From Saccharopolyspora spinosa NRRL 18395 (GTDB lineage: Bacteria > Actinomycetota > Actinomycetes > Mycobacteriales > Pseudonocardiaceae): a DNA stretch of 64,000 nucleotides. Position numbers and translations under genes: made by a program. The notes below the pieces were generated by a model, which ran no database searches, was not told where the DNA came from, and worked only from the letters and a program-made list of their open reading frames with translations. Shown one piece after another: positions 56,902 to 64,000 of the stretch (position 1 is the first letter of the stretch; the number at the start of each line of letters is the position of its first letter). The stretch lies in NCBI RefSeq assembly GCF_000194155.1, contig NZ_GL877878.1, positions 124,001 to 188,000 on the forward strand. Reading direction: 5' to 3'.

Positions 56902-57267
56902 GTGGCCAACATGTCCGTCCAACTGGTCGCCGTCGAGCGCCGCCTGTGGTCCGGGGAGGCGACCGCCGTGGTCGCGCAGACCACCGAAGGGGAGATCGGC
57001 ATCCTGCCGGGGCACGAGCCCCTGCTCGGCGAGCTGATCGAGGGTGGCGTGGTGCGCATCACCACCACCGACAAGGAGACCGTGACCGCTGCGGTGCACG
57101 GTGGTTTCCTTTCCGTCACCGCGGACGGTGTGAGCGTGTTGGCGGAGACCGCTGAGCTCGCCTCCGAGATCGACGTGGCGCAGGCCCGCGAGGACGTCAA
57201 GAGCGCGGATGAACAGGCCCGGGCACGGGCCTTGAGCCGATTGCGAGCAGCCGGCCACTCGGCCTGA
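56902..57267 (+). CDS. atpC: F0F1 ATP synthase subunit epsilon
   Basis: A 121-residue subunit with the N-terminal beta-sandwich ([36 protein letters not shown]) and a C-terminal helical pair ([20 protein letters not shown]). It inhibits ATP hydrolysis. AAAGGAGACGCGC precedes the GTG. It is 170 bases from atpD, behind a strong hairpin, and a TAGACT hexamer at 56866-56871 may be its own -10 box. Confidence 0.96.
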   Translation: MANMSVQLVAVERRLWSGEATAVVAQTTEGEIGILPGHEPLLGELIEGGVVRITTTDKETVTAAVHGGFLSVTADGVSVLAETAELASEIDVAQAREDVKSADEQARARALSRLRAAGHSA

Positions 57268-57279
57268 TCCGGGCCGCGC

Positions 57280-57717
57280 ATGGGTTCCCCGGTCCTGTTG
57301 CTCGCGGTGGCCTTCGGGCTGCTGATGACCGCTGCCGTGGTCGTCACGGCGCTCGCGTGGCGGCGGCTGCGGGAACTGCGCGTCGGGGGCATCGACGTGG
57401 CGTTGCGCGCCCGCAAGGACGGCGATGGCCGCGGCTGGCACCTGGGCGTCGCGCACTACCGGGGCGAGGAGTTCGCCTGGTACCGGGCGCTGAGCCTGCG
57501 ATCGGGGCCGAACTGGGTGATCAACCGCCGGGACGTGGAGATCGCGCGGCGCCGCGAGCCGTCGATGGCGGAGGCCTACGCGATGCCCACCGGGTCGACG
57601 GTCCTCGGCCTGACCGGCCCGGAGCTGGAGCTGGCGATGAGCACCGACGCCCTGACCGGCTTCCTGTCCTGGCTCGAATCCGCCCCACCGGGCCGATCGG
57701 TGCACTGGGCATCCTGA
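57280..57717 (+). CDS. DUF2550 membrane-anchored protein
   Basis: A 145-residue protein with one N-terminal helix (VLLLAVAFGLLMTAAVVVTA) and the DUF2550 domain: GGIDVALRARKDGDGRGWHL then GVAHYRGEEFAWYRALSL and a C-terminal LTGFLSWLESAPPG. This family nearly always follows atpC in actinobacteria, as here (12-base gap). Role unknown. Confidence 0.92.
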   Translation: MGSPVLLLAVAFGLLMTAAVVVTALAWRRLRELRVGGIDVALRARKDGDGRGWHLGVAHYRGEEFAWYRALSLRSGPNWVINRRDVEIARRREPSMAEAYAMPTGSTVLGLTGPELELAMSTDALTGFLSWLESAPPGRSVHWAS

Positions 57718-57742
57718 ATCCTTCCAGCGGGGTCCTGCGGAC

Positions 57743-57898
57743 GCCGGCTGCTCGCGGATCCGCCTGGACACCGCCGCCGAACTCCACGAAGCCCGCGCGC
57801 TCTACGCCTCGTCGGGGTACCGGGAAATCCCCGCCTGCAACGACAACCAGTACGCAAAGCACTGGTTCGAGAAACCCTTGCGCTCAACGGAGTCCTAG
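57743..57898 (+). pseudogene. C-terminal relic of a GNAT acetyltransferase
   Basis: 52 codons with no start: SRIRLDTAAELHEARALYAS then SGYREIPACNDNQYAKHWFE and KPL to a TAG. This is the typical last strand-helix-strand of a GNAT N-acetyltransferase. The rest of the gene is missing, deleted up to the DUF2550 stop. Confidence 0.75.
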
Positions 57899-58037
57899 GC
57901 TTCGGAGATGCGGATCTAGAACGGTCGCGTACGACCACCCCGACGCCAAACAGTTGATCGACGGCCTCCAGCAGTAGTACGTGATCCGCGTTCGGGGCGT
58001 ACCGCGACGACCCGCTGAGCAGGTGTTCGCCGGAGGT

Positions 58038-58610
58038 CTAGGCGTTGCCGCCCGGCTTCCAGAGGACGTCGCCGTCCGGGTTCGCTACCCGGGCGAGGAT
58101 GAACAGCAGGTCCGACAGCCGGTTCAGGTACTTGGCGGGCAGCGGCGAAGTGCGCTCGCCGTCGGCTTCCTGTAGTGCCCACGCCGACCGCTCGGCGCGC
58201 CGGGCCACGCACCGTGCCTGGTGCAGCAGCGCGCCGCCGGGGGTGCCGCCGGGGAGGATGAACGAGTCCAGCTTGCCCAGGCGCGCGTTGAACTCGTCGC
58301 ACCAGCCCTCGAGGCGGTCGACGTAGGCCTGCGTGACGCGCAGCGGCGGGTACTTCGGGTTCTCGACGACCGGCGTCGACAGGTCCGCTCCCACGTCGAA
58401 CAGGTCATTCTGCACTGCCCTCAGCACCGCGACGACGTCGTCGGCGAGCTGCGCGGTTGCCAACGCCACGCCGAGCACCGAATTCGTCTCGTCCACATCG
58501 GCGTAGGCGATCAGCCGCGGATCGGTCTTGTGCACCTTGGAGTTGTCCGACAACCGAGTCGTGCCCGAATCGCCGGCCCGCGTGTAGATCTTCGTCAGGT
58601 GGACTGCCAT
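58038..58610 (-). CDS. Cob(I)yrinic acid a,c-diamide adenosyltransferase (PduO/MMAB type)
   Basis: A 190-residue trimeric enzyme that attaches the 5'-deoxyadenosyl group of ATP to cob(I)alamin. YTRAGDSGTTRLSDNSKV is the N-terminal ATP loop, DETNSVLG follows, and FILPGGTPGGALLHQARCVA with RRAER forms the cobalamin/ATP site. ATG at 58610. Divergent from murA; a repeat copy lies between their starts. Confidence 0.95.
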   Translation of the reverse strand: MAVHLTKIYTRAGDSGTTRLSDNSKVHKTDPRLIAYADVDETNSVLGVALATAQLADDVVAVLRAVQNDLFDVGADLSTPVVENPKYPPLRVTQAYVDRLEGWCDEFNARLGKLDSFILPGGTPGGALLHQARCVARRAERSAWALQEADGERTSPLPAKYLNRLSDLLFILARVANPDGDVLWKPGGNA

Positions 58611-58650
58611 GCCGACAGCCTAGGCGGATCCCGCCCGGCGCCCGGGCGTG

Positions 58651-58677
58651 CGTGACGGGAAGGTTCCCATGCTCGCT
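58651..58677 (+). repeat. Interspersed repeat between divergent genes
   Basis: CGTGACGGGAAGGTTCCCAT (58651-58670) then GCTCGCT. The only near-consensus copy seen in a divergent promoter region rather than at 3' ends. Confidence 0.88.
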
Positions 58678-58731
58678 CCGATCGCAACCCGATCCGATGG
58701 CGGTGGGGGGCGGGCCGTAACCTCGATGCTC

Positions 58732-59988
58732 GTGAGTGAGCACTTCCGGGTACACGGCGGGGCGCGCCTCGTCGGCGAAGTCGACGTGGTCGGGGCGAAG
58801 AACAGCGTGCTGAAGCTGATGGCTGCGGCGCTGCTGGCGGAGGGCACGACGACGATCGTCAACTGCCCGGAGATCCTCGACGTTCCGCTGATGGCAGACG
58901 TGCTGCGCAGCCTCGGCTGCGAGGTGTCGATCGACGGCGGCACGGTGCACATCACGACCCCGGCGTCGATCAACCACGAGGCGATCTCGCCGTCGATGGG
59001 CAAGCTGCGTGCGTCGGTGTGCGTGCTGGGGCCGCTGGTGGCCCGGTGCCGCCGCGCGATGGTGACGCTGCCCGGTGGTGATGCGATCGGTTCCCGCCCG
59101 CTGGACATGCACCAGAACGGCTTGCGGAAGCTCGGCGCGACCAGCCACATCGAGCACGGCGCGGTGGTTGCGGAGGCGGAGAACCTGCGCGGCGCCCAGA
59201 TCTGGCTGGACTTCCCCAGCGTGGGTGCGACGGAGAACATCCTGATGGCCGCGGTGCTGGCGGAAGGCACCACGGTGATCGACAACGCGGCGCGGGAGCC
59301 GGAGATCGTCGATCTCTGCGTGATGCTGCAGCAGATGGGCGCCAAGATCGAGGGTTCCGGTACATCGACGTTGAACGTGCACGGCGTGTCCTCGCTGAAG
59401 GCCGTCAAGCACCGCGTGATCGGGGACCGGATCGTCGGCGCGACCTGGGCTTTCGCGGCGGCTGCGACGCGCGGCGACATCACGGTGCGCGGGGTCGACC
59501 CGCGGCACGTGAACCTGGTGCTGGAGAAGCTGCGCAGCGCGGGTGCCGAGGTGACCGCGTCCGAAGAGAGTTTCCGGGTGGCGATGCACGGCCGCCCGCA
59601 CGCGGTGGACTTCGTGACGCTGCCGTACCCGGGTTTCCCGACCGACCTGCAGCCGATGGCGTTGGCGCTGTCTGCGGTCGCCGACGGCACCTCGATGATC
59701 ACCGAGAACCTGTTCGAGTCCAGGTTCCGGTTCATCGAGGAGCTGGTCCGGATGGGCGCCGACGCCCGCACCGACGGGCACCACGCGGTGGTCCGCGGCC
59801 TGGAGCGGTTGTCCAGCGCCCCGGTGTGGGCGACCGACATCCGCGCTGGGGTGGGACTGGTGCTGGCCGGTTTGTGTGCGGACGGCTCGACCGAGGTGTG
59901 GGACGTGTTCCACATCGATCGCGGCTATCCGAACTTCGTGGAGAACCTGCGCGGTCTCGGCGCTGACATCGAACGCGTGACCGACTGA
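58732..59988 (+). CDS. murA: UDP-N-acetylglucosamine 1-carboxyvinyltransferase
   Basis: A 418-residue enzyme adding enolpyruvate to UDP-GlcNAc, the first committed step of peptidoglycan synthesis. [20 protein letters not shown] holds the substrate-binding Lys and Asn. The active-site loop reads [15 protein letters not shown], with Asp (residue 117 from GTG 58732) in place of the usual Cys. This is the natural change known in Mycobacterium tuberculosis MurA (Asp117, also 418 residues) that prevents fosfomycin alkylation. The same length and numbering favour GTG 58732 over ATG 58726. No Shine-Dalgarno; the message may be leaderless. Confidence 0.97.
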   Translation: MSEHFRVHGGARLVGEVDVVGAKNSVLKLMAAALLAEGTTTIVNCPEILDVPLMADVLRSLGCEVSIDGGTVHITTPASINHEAISPSMGKLRASVCVLGPLVARCRRAMVTLPGGDAIGSRPLDMHQNGLRKLGATSHIEHGAVVAEAENLRGAQIWLDFPSVGATENILMAAVLAEGTTVIDNAAREPEIVDLCVMLQQMGAKIEGSGTSTLNVHGVSSLKAVKHRVIGDRIVGATWAFAAAATRGDITVRGVDPRHVNLVLEKLRSAGAEVTASEESFRVAMHGRPHAVDFVTLPYPGFPTDLQPMALALSAVADGTSMITENLFESRFRFIEELVRMGADARTDGHHAVVRGLERLSSAPVWATDIRAGVGLVLAGLCADGSTEVWDVFHIDRGYPNFVENLRGLGADIERVTD

Positions 59989-60079
59989 GCGGTCCGCCAA
60001 CCCGACCCGCCCCGGTGATGCAAGTCACGCGTTCGGGCCTGACTATGGGCCTGAACCCTGCTCCCGCTTCGAAGGGGCG

Positions 60080-60979
60080 ATGGTCATGGCGAGCAGAGGG
60101 TGGACGCGGCGAGATTTCCTGAGGGGCTCCGGTGCTGCGGTGGGCGCGCTGGTGCTGGGCGGGTGCACCCGCACCGTCGGGGGTGGTGCGGGCGGTGATC
60201 CGCTCCAGGCGGCCCGAAGTTCCGGCACCATCCAGGTCGGCATAGCTGGCGAGGCGCCCTACGGCTTCACCGACGCATCCGGCAAGATCACCGGCGAGGC
60301 CCCGGAGGTGGCGCGCGCGGTGTTCCGGAACCTCGGGGTGAACACCGTGCTGGCCTCGCAGGTCGACTTCAACCAGCTGATCCCGGCCCTCAACGCGGGC
60401 AAGTTCAGCGTGGTCGCGGCGGGCATGTTCATCACCCCGGAGCGCTGCAAGAACGCGGCGTTCTCGATCCCGGATTACATCGCGCCAACGGCGTTCCTGG
60501 TGCCCGTGGGAAACCCTGAGGGCGTCACCAGCTTCGAGGACGTGGCGAAGAAGAAGCTCAACCTCGCGGTCCTCAGCGGAGCGGTGGAGAAGGACTATGC
60601 GCAACGGCTGGGCGTGCCGGATGCGCAGGTGCAGGTCTTCGACTCGCAGAACGCGCTCCTGCAGGCCGTCACCAACAAACGCGCCTACTGCGCCGCGTTG
60701 ACCAACATCTCGCTGAACGACCTGGTGCGGAGGAGCCCGGGCGCGCAGGTTGAGGTGACCAAGGGCTTCACGCCGGTGATCAACGGCAAGCCAGAGGTGC
60801 AGGCGGGTGCGTTCGTGTTCCGCACGCCGGACACCTCGCTGCGCGATGCGTTCAACACCGAGCTGAAGAAGCTGCACGACAGCAGCGAGTGGGTCCGCAT
60901 CGCCGAGCCGTTCGGCTTCACCCAGGACAACCTGCCACCGGCCGGGGTGACCACGGAGACGCTGTGCGCCGGTAGCTGA
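60080..60979 (+). CDS. ehuB: Ectoine/amino-acid ABC transporter, substrate-binding lipoprotein (EhuB-like)
   Basis: A 299-residue solute-binding protein. The start has a Tat-like RRDFLRG and a lipobox LVLGGC, so it is an exported lipoprotein. The bilobed SBP_bac_3 domain begins TIQVGIAGEAPYGFTDASGK; NQLIPALNAGKFSVVAAGMF is also typical. The four-gene order binding protein, permease, permease, ATPase matches ehuBCDA. Whether ectoine or another polar amino acid is carried cannot be told, as no catabolic genes are near. Confidence 0.9.
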   Translation: MVMASRGWTRRDFLRGSGAAVGALVLGGCTRTVGGGAGGDPLQAARSSGTIQVGIAGEAPYGFTDASGKITGEAPEVARAVFRNLGVNTVLASQVDFNQLIPALNAGKFSVVAAGMFITPERCKNAAFSIPDYIAPTAFLVPVGNPEGVTSFEDVAKKKLNLAVLSGAVEKDYAQRLGVPDAQVQVFDSQNALLQAVTNKRAYCAALTNISLNDLVRRSPGAQVEVTKGFTPVINGKPEVQAGAFVFRTPDTSLRDAFNTELKKLHDSSEWVRIAEPFGFTQDNLPPAGVTTETLCAGS

Positions 60980-60999
60980 TCCCGGCGACGGGAGGCGAC

Positions 61000-61713
61000 A
61001 TGTTCGAGAACTTCTCGCACTTCCTCTCGGTCCTGCTGCAGGGTGTGCCGCCGACGGTGATCGCGACGCTGTGCGGCATAGCGCTGTGCATAGTGCTGTC
61101 GTTCACGGCTGGACTCGGCATGCTCGCGCCCTGGCGGTGGGTCCGCGTCGTCGCCCGCAGCTACGTCGAGGTTTGGCGCGGCACGTCCGAAGTGGTCCAG
61201 CTGTTCTGGATCTTCTTCGCGCTGCCATTGCTGGTCGGCTTCGAGCTGCTGCCGCTGTGGGCGGGCGTCCTCGTGCTCGGCCTGAACCACGGCGCGTACG
61301 GCGGCGAGATCGTGCGCGGTGCGGTGCAGGCGGTGCCGAAGGAGCAGTACGAGTGCGCGGTCGCGCTGAGCTTCAGCCGGGTGCAGCGGATGCGGCGGGT
61401 GATCCTGCCGCAGGCGGCGGTGGAGATGATCCCGCCGTTCAACAACCTGTTCATCCAGCTGCTGAAGAGCAGCGCGCTGCTGTCGCTGATCTTCGTGCAC
61501 GACATCACCTACCAGGGCCGGGAGGTACTCGAATCGAACTTCACCGGCCAGACCGCGCTGATCTACCTGCTGATGCTCGCGCTGTACCTGGTGCTGGCGG
61601 TGCTGATCACGATTGTGATGCGGGTGCTGGAGCGGCGGGCCGCCGCGGCCGTCGGCCGCGAACCGGTCGAACCGTCGAAGGAGCTCGGCCGGGTCGAAGG
61701 CGGGGCGATCTAG
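61000..61713 (+). CDS. ehuC: ABC transporter permease (EhuC-like)
   Basis: A 237-residue inner-membrane permease with five helices and the HisM-type EAA loop (YECAVALSFSRVQRMRRVIL). LKSSALLSLIFVHDITYQG is the conserved last loop. GACGGGAGGCGAC precedes the ATG. It ends flush with the next permease gene, with no gap. Confidence 0.92.
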   Translation: MFENFSHFLSVLLQGVPPTVIATLCGIALCIVLSFTAGLGMLAPWRWVRVVARSYVEVWRGTSEVVQLFWIFFALPLLVGFELLPLWAGVLVLGLNHGAYGGEIVRGAVQAVPKEQYECAVALSFSRVQRMRRVILPQAAVEMIPPFNNLFIQLLKSSALLSLIFVHDITYQGREVLESNFTGQTALIYLLMLALYLVLAVLITIVMRVLERRAAAAVGREPVEPSKELGRVEGGAI

Positions 61714-62364
61714 TTGATCTGGGACTGGGAGTTCACCGGCCGGATCATCCCGGACATCCTCGGCGGCCTGGTGGTGACGTTCGAGGCCACGGTGCTGGGC
61801 TCGATCGTGGCGTTCGCGCTCGGTCTTGTGCTGGCCCTGCTGCGGCGATCCAGGGTCCGGCTGGTCAGCACGGCGGTCTGGGCGTTCATCGAGTTCGTCC
61901 GCAGCACGCCGCTGCTGGTGCAGCTGTACTTCCTGTTCAACGTGCTGCCGGGCATCGGCCTGAAGTTCTCTTCGCTGACCACCGGAGTGATCGGTCTAGG
62001 CGTGCATTACGCCTGCTACACGGCGGAGGTCTATCGGGCCGGCATCGAAGGTGTGCCGCGAGGTCAGTGGGAAGCGGCGACGGCGCTGAGCCTGCCGGCC
62101 CGCAGGGTGTGGACAAGCGTGATCCTGCCGCAGGCGATCCCGCGGGTGCTGCCCGCGCTGGGCAACTACACGATCTCGATGTTCAAGGAAACGCCGTTGC
62201 TGCTGGCGATCGGGGTACTCGACTTGGTAGGGGCGGCGCAGGAAGCGGGGTCGGAGGCGTACCGGTACGTGGAGCCGCTGACCTTGGCGGGCATCTGCTT
62301 CCTGCTGCTCAGCTACCCGTCGTCGCTGCTGGTGCGGAGGTTGGAACGGCGTGTTGGGATCTGA
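61714..62364 (+). CDS. ehuD: ABC transporter permease (EhuD-like)
   Basis: A 216-residue partner permease. TTG at 61714 comes directly after the stop of the previous gene. WEAATALSLPARRVWTSVIL is its EAA loop; FKETPLLLAIGVLDLVGAA is typical of amino-acid permeases. Forms a heterodimer with EhuC. Confidence 0.92.
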   Translation: MIWDWEFTGRIIPDILGGLVVTFEATVLGSIVAFALGLVLALLRRSRVRLVSTAVWAFIEFVRSTPLLVQLYFLFNVLPGIGLKFSSLTTGVIGLGVHYACYTAEVYRAGIEGVPRGQWEAATALSLPARRVWTSVILPQAIPRVLPALGNYTISMFKETPLLLAIGVLDLVGAAQEAGSEAYRYVEPLTLAGICFLLLSYPSSLLVRRLERRVGI

Positions 62365-62377
62365 GGCGGGCGGAGAG

Positions 62378-63142
62378 ATGATCCGGTTCGACCGCGTGGT
62401 CAAGCGGTTCGGCGACAACGTGGTGCTGGACGAACTGGACTTCGCGGTCTGCCCGGGCGAGCGGGTCACCCTGATCGGGCCGAGCGGATCGGGCAAGACG
62501 ACGATCCTGCGGTTGCTGATGACCCTGGAGCGGGTGGACGGCGGCACGATCCACGTGGGCGAGGAATGCCTCACCCACGTGCGCCGCGGCGAAAGGCTGG
62601 TGCCCGCCGACGAGAAGCACCTGCGCAAGGTGCGAAGGCGGATCGGCATGGTGTTCCAGCAGTTCAACCTGTTCCCGAACATGCGGGTGCTGCGCAACGT
62701 CACGGAGGCACCGGTCCACGTGCTCGGCCAGTCCGCCGCGGATGCCGAGCGGCGAGCGCGGGAACTCCTGGACATGGTGGGCCTGGCGGACAAGGTCGAC
62801 GCCTTTCCGACGCAGCTCTCCGGTGGCCAGCAGCAGCGCGTGGCGATCGCCCGAGCGCTGGCGATGAGCCCGGACGTGCTGCTGCTCGACGAGATCACCT
62901 CGGCGCTGGACCCGGAACTGGCGGCCGAGGTGCTCGACGTGTTGCGAGATCTGGCGCGCACCAGCGACATCACGATGCTGTGCGTGACGCATGCGATGAA
63001 GTTCGCCCGCGACGTCTCCCACCGGGTGCTGATGTTCGACAACGGGAAGATCATCGAGGACAAGCCGCCGGCCGATCTGTTCGAGAGGCCGGAACAGGAG
63101 CGCACCCGGGCGTTCCTGCGGTCGGTGCTGGAGGAAGCCTGA
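62378..63142 (+). CDS. ehuA: ABC transporter ATP-binding protein (EhuA-like)
   Basis: A 254-residue ATPase. Walker A GPSGSGKTT (about 35-43), Q-loop region MVFQQFNLFPNMRVL, signature LSGGQQQRVAIARALA, Walker B LLLDEITSALD (Ile in place of the usual Pro or Val) and switch His VTHAM. ATG at 62378 gives MIRFDRVVKRFGD; GTG at 62351 overlaps ehuD and would add 9 residues. Last gene of the operon. Confidence 0.93.
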   Translation: MIRFDRVVKRFGDNVVLDELDFAVCPGERVTLIGPSGSGKTTILRLLMTLERVDGGTIHVGEECLTHVRRGERLVPADEKHLRKVRRRIGMVFQQFNLFPNMRVLRNVTEAPVHVLGQSAADAERRARELLDMVGLADKVDAFPTQLSGGQQQRVAIARALAMSPDVLLLDEITSALDPELAAEVLDVLRDLARTSDITMLCVTHAMKFARDVSHRVLMFDNGKIIEDKPPADLFERPEQERTRAFLRSVLEEA

Positions 63143-63202
63143 CCTGTCGGCGCCGGTACTAGGGTTCGCGGCGAGCCGGTGCCGGGCGTCCCTGACTGCC
63201 CT

Positions 63203-63742
63203 TCAGGCGCGGTTCCGGCGTTCGTGCAGGAGCAGCAGCGTGTAGGCGGCGACCGACTGCGCATCGGTGACCTCGGCTGCGGCGATCATCTTCTCGAACT
63301 CGGTCCGGGAGAACCAGCCGGCCCGCATGTCCTGCTCCTCCGACTCGCGTTCGTGCTCGCCCGCCGTCAGCCCGGTGGCCAGGAAAACCCGCCCCCGCTG
63401 ACTGGATATGCCGGGAGCCACGTCGAGGGTGCCGATCTCGACGAGGCTCGCTGCCCGCAGGCCGGTTTCCTCGCGCAGCTCCCGCGCGGCGAGCTCGGTG
63501 GGCTCGACGTCGAGCCGGTCCGGAGCGGTGCCCTGCGGGAACTCCCACCGCCGCATGCCCAACGGGTACCGGAACTGCTCCACGAGGTGGAGCCGATCGC
63601 CGTCGAGCGGGATCACCAAGGCGTAGTCTGGCTTGTCAACCACGCCGTAGATCCCGTCGGAACCATCGGCGCGCCGAACGCCGTCCTCGCGGACGGTCAT
63701 CCACGGGTTGGCGTACACCTCGCGACTGCTCGTCTGCTGCAT
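63203..63742 (-). CDS. NUDIX hydrolase
   Basis: A 179-residue pyrophosphatase resembling ADP-ribose or NDP-sugar hydrolases. LVEQFRYPLGMRRWEFPQGT is followed by a NUDIX box, GTAPDRLDVEPTELAARELR then EETGL, longer than the standard 23-residue box by a few residues. ATG at 63742 (MQQTSSREVYANPW) is preferred; longer in-frame starts up to 63886 add residues without similarity. Convergent with the ehu operon. Substrate not predictable. Confidence 0.9.
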   Translation of the reverse strand: MQQTSSREVYANPWMTVREDGVRRADGSDGIYGVVDKPDYALVIPLDGDRLHLVEQFRYPLGMRRWEFPQGTAPDRLDVEPTELAARELREETGLRAASLVEIGTLDVAPGISSQRGRVFLATGLTAGEHERESEEQDMRAGWFSRTEFEKMIAAAEVTDAQSVAAYTLLLLHERRNRA

Positions 63743-63830
63743 GCGGACATGGTGCCCGACGCGGGCCACGGTGGCGCGTGACACCCGCAGGTGCCGATCA
63801 ATGATCGCGCGGTGTTGGGTGGGTAGTGCT

Positions 63831-63998
63831 CTACCGCCTGGTCGCGGTATTCGCCTGGGGTCCACTGTGGCTGGTGGGATGAACACCGGTCGCCGGTCTC
63901 GTATTTCGCGTTTCCCATCGCTGGTTGTGCAAGCCCCGGTGGCCGGCTTCGGCGATGTACCGCAACTGCTCCATCATCGACACCCGCATGGCCTGCTC
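63831..63998 (-). CDS. Unidentified partial ORF at the window edge
   Basis: The minus strand is open from the window end to a TAG at 63831-63833. It encodes EQAMRVSMMEQLRYIAEAGH and RGLHNQRWETRN, then a less ordered tail. The first 35 residues look coding; the tail may be read-through after a break. Not recognised; an IS-related origin is possible. Confidence 0.3.
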   Translation of the reverse strand, partial: EQAMRVSMMEQLRYIAEAGHRGLHNQRWETRNTRPATGVHPTSHSGPQANTATRR

Positions 63999-64000
63999 CA

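Overview
The window is 64 kb of high-GC DNA with frequent GTG and TTG starts, a purine-rich Shine-Dalgarno in front of many genes, and the actinobacterial order hom-thrC-thrB-rho-rpmE-prfA-prmC-sua5-wecA-atp-murA. It also holds a four-gene conservon (histidine kinase, roadblock, DUF742, GTPase) and a MurA whose catalytic Cys is replaced by Asp. This points to a filamentous actinomycete, most likely Pseudonocardiales and perhaps Saccharopolyspora; that placement is inference from gene content and was not tested by alignment.

Layout. 1-2.7 kb: 3' end of a thiolase and a FadB-type beta-oxidation protein. 2.7-3.5 kb: three decayed gene remnants. 3.5-16.8 kb: accessory genes (secreted protein, TetR plus Baeyer-Villiger-type monooxygenase, a broken MFS exporter, a small protein with an amyloid-like tail, a class A PBP, CAAX protease, serine hydrolase, ArfB-like release factor, patatin). 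16.8-18.8 kb: insertion-sequence debris with lower GC. 18.8-23.6 kb: conservon on the minus strand. 24.4-26.4 kb: DUF485/ActP-type symporter pair. 26.4-28.0 kb: relics of a lytic polysaccharide monooxygenase and a SAF-domain oxidoreductase. 28.1-33.6 kb: FadR-type regulator, MarR/SDR divergent pair, methyltransferase relic, tRNA-Arg(CCG), CDF zinc exporter, DUF305/DUF3105 pair.

33.8-60 kb is core genome: argS, lysA, hom, thrC, thrB (aspartate-family amino acids), rho, rpmE, prfA, prmC (transcription and translation termination), sua5, wecA, the F0F1 ATP synthase operon, DUF2550, a PduO-type cobalamin adenosyltransferase and murA. 60-63.1 kb is a complete ehuBCDA-like amino-acid/ectoine ABC transporter, followed by a NUDIX hydrolase and a partial unknown ORF at the edge.

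The most unusual content is non-coding. (i) A short interspersed repeat, core GGAAGGTTCCCATGCTC, occurs at about 13 loci, mostly just after stop codons. It is often doubled into a hairpin, once inside the histidine-kinase gene. (ii) Two copies of a fold-back, MITE-like element sit inside core operons: a 188-bp copy between atpF and atpH and an internally deleted copy in front of prfA. (iii) Several genes carry apparent frameshifts, including the 5' end of rho and a DUF3105 gene. Some may be assembly errors rather than biology, and I flag which.
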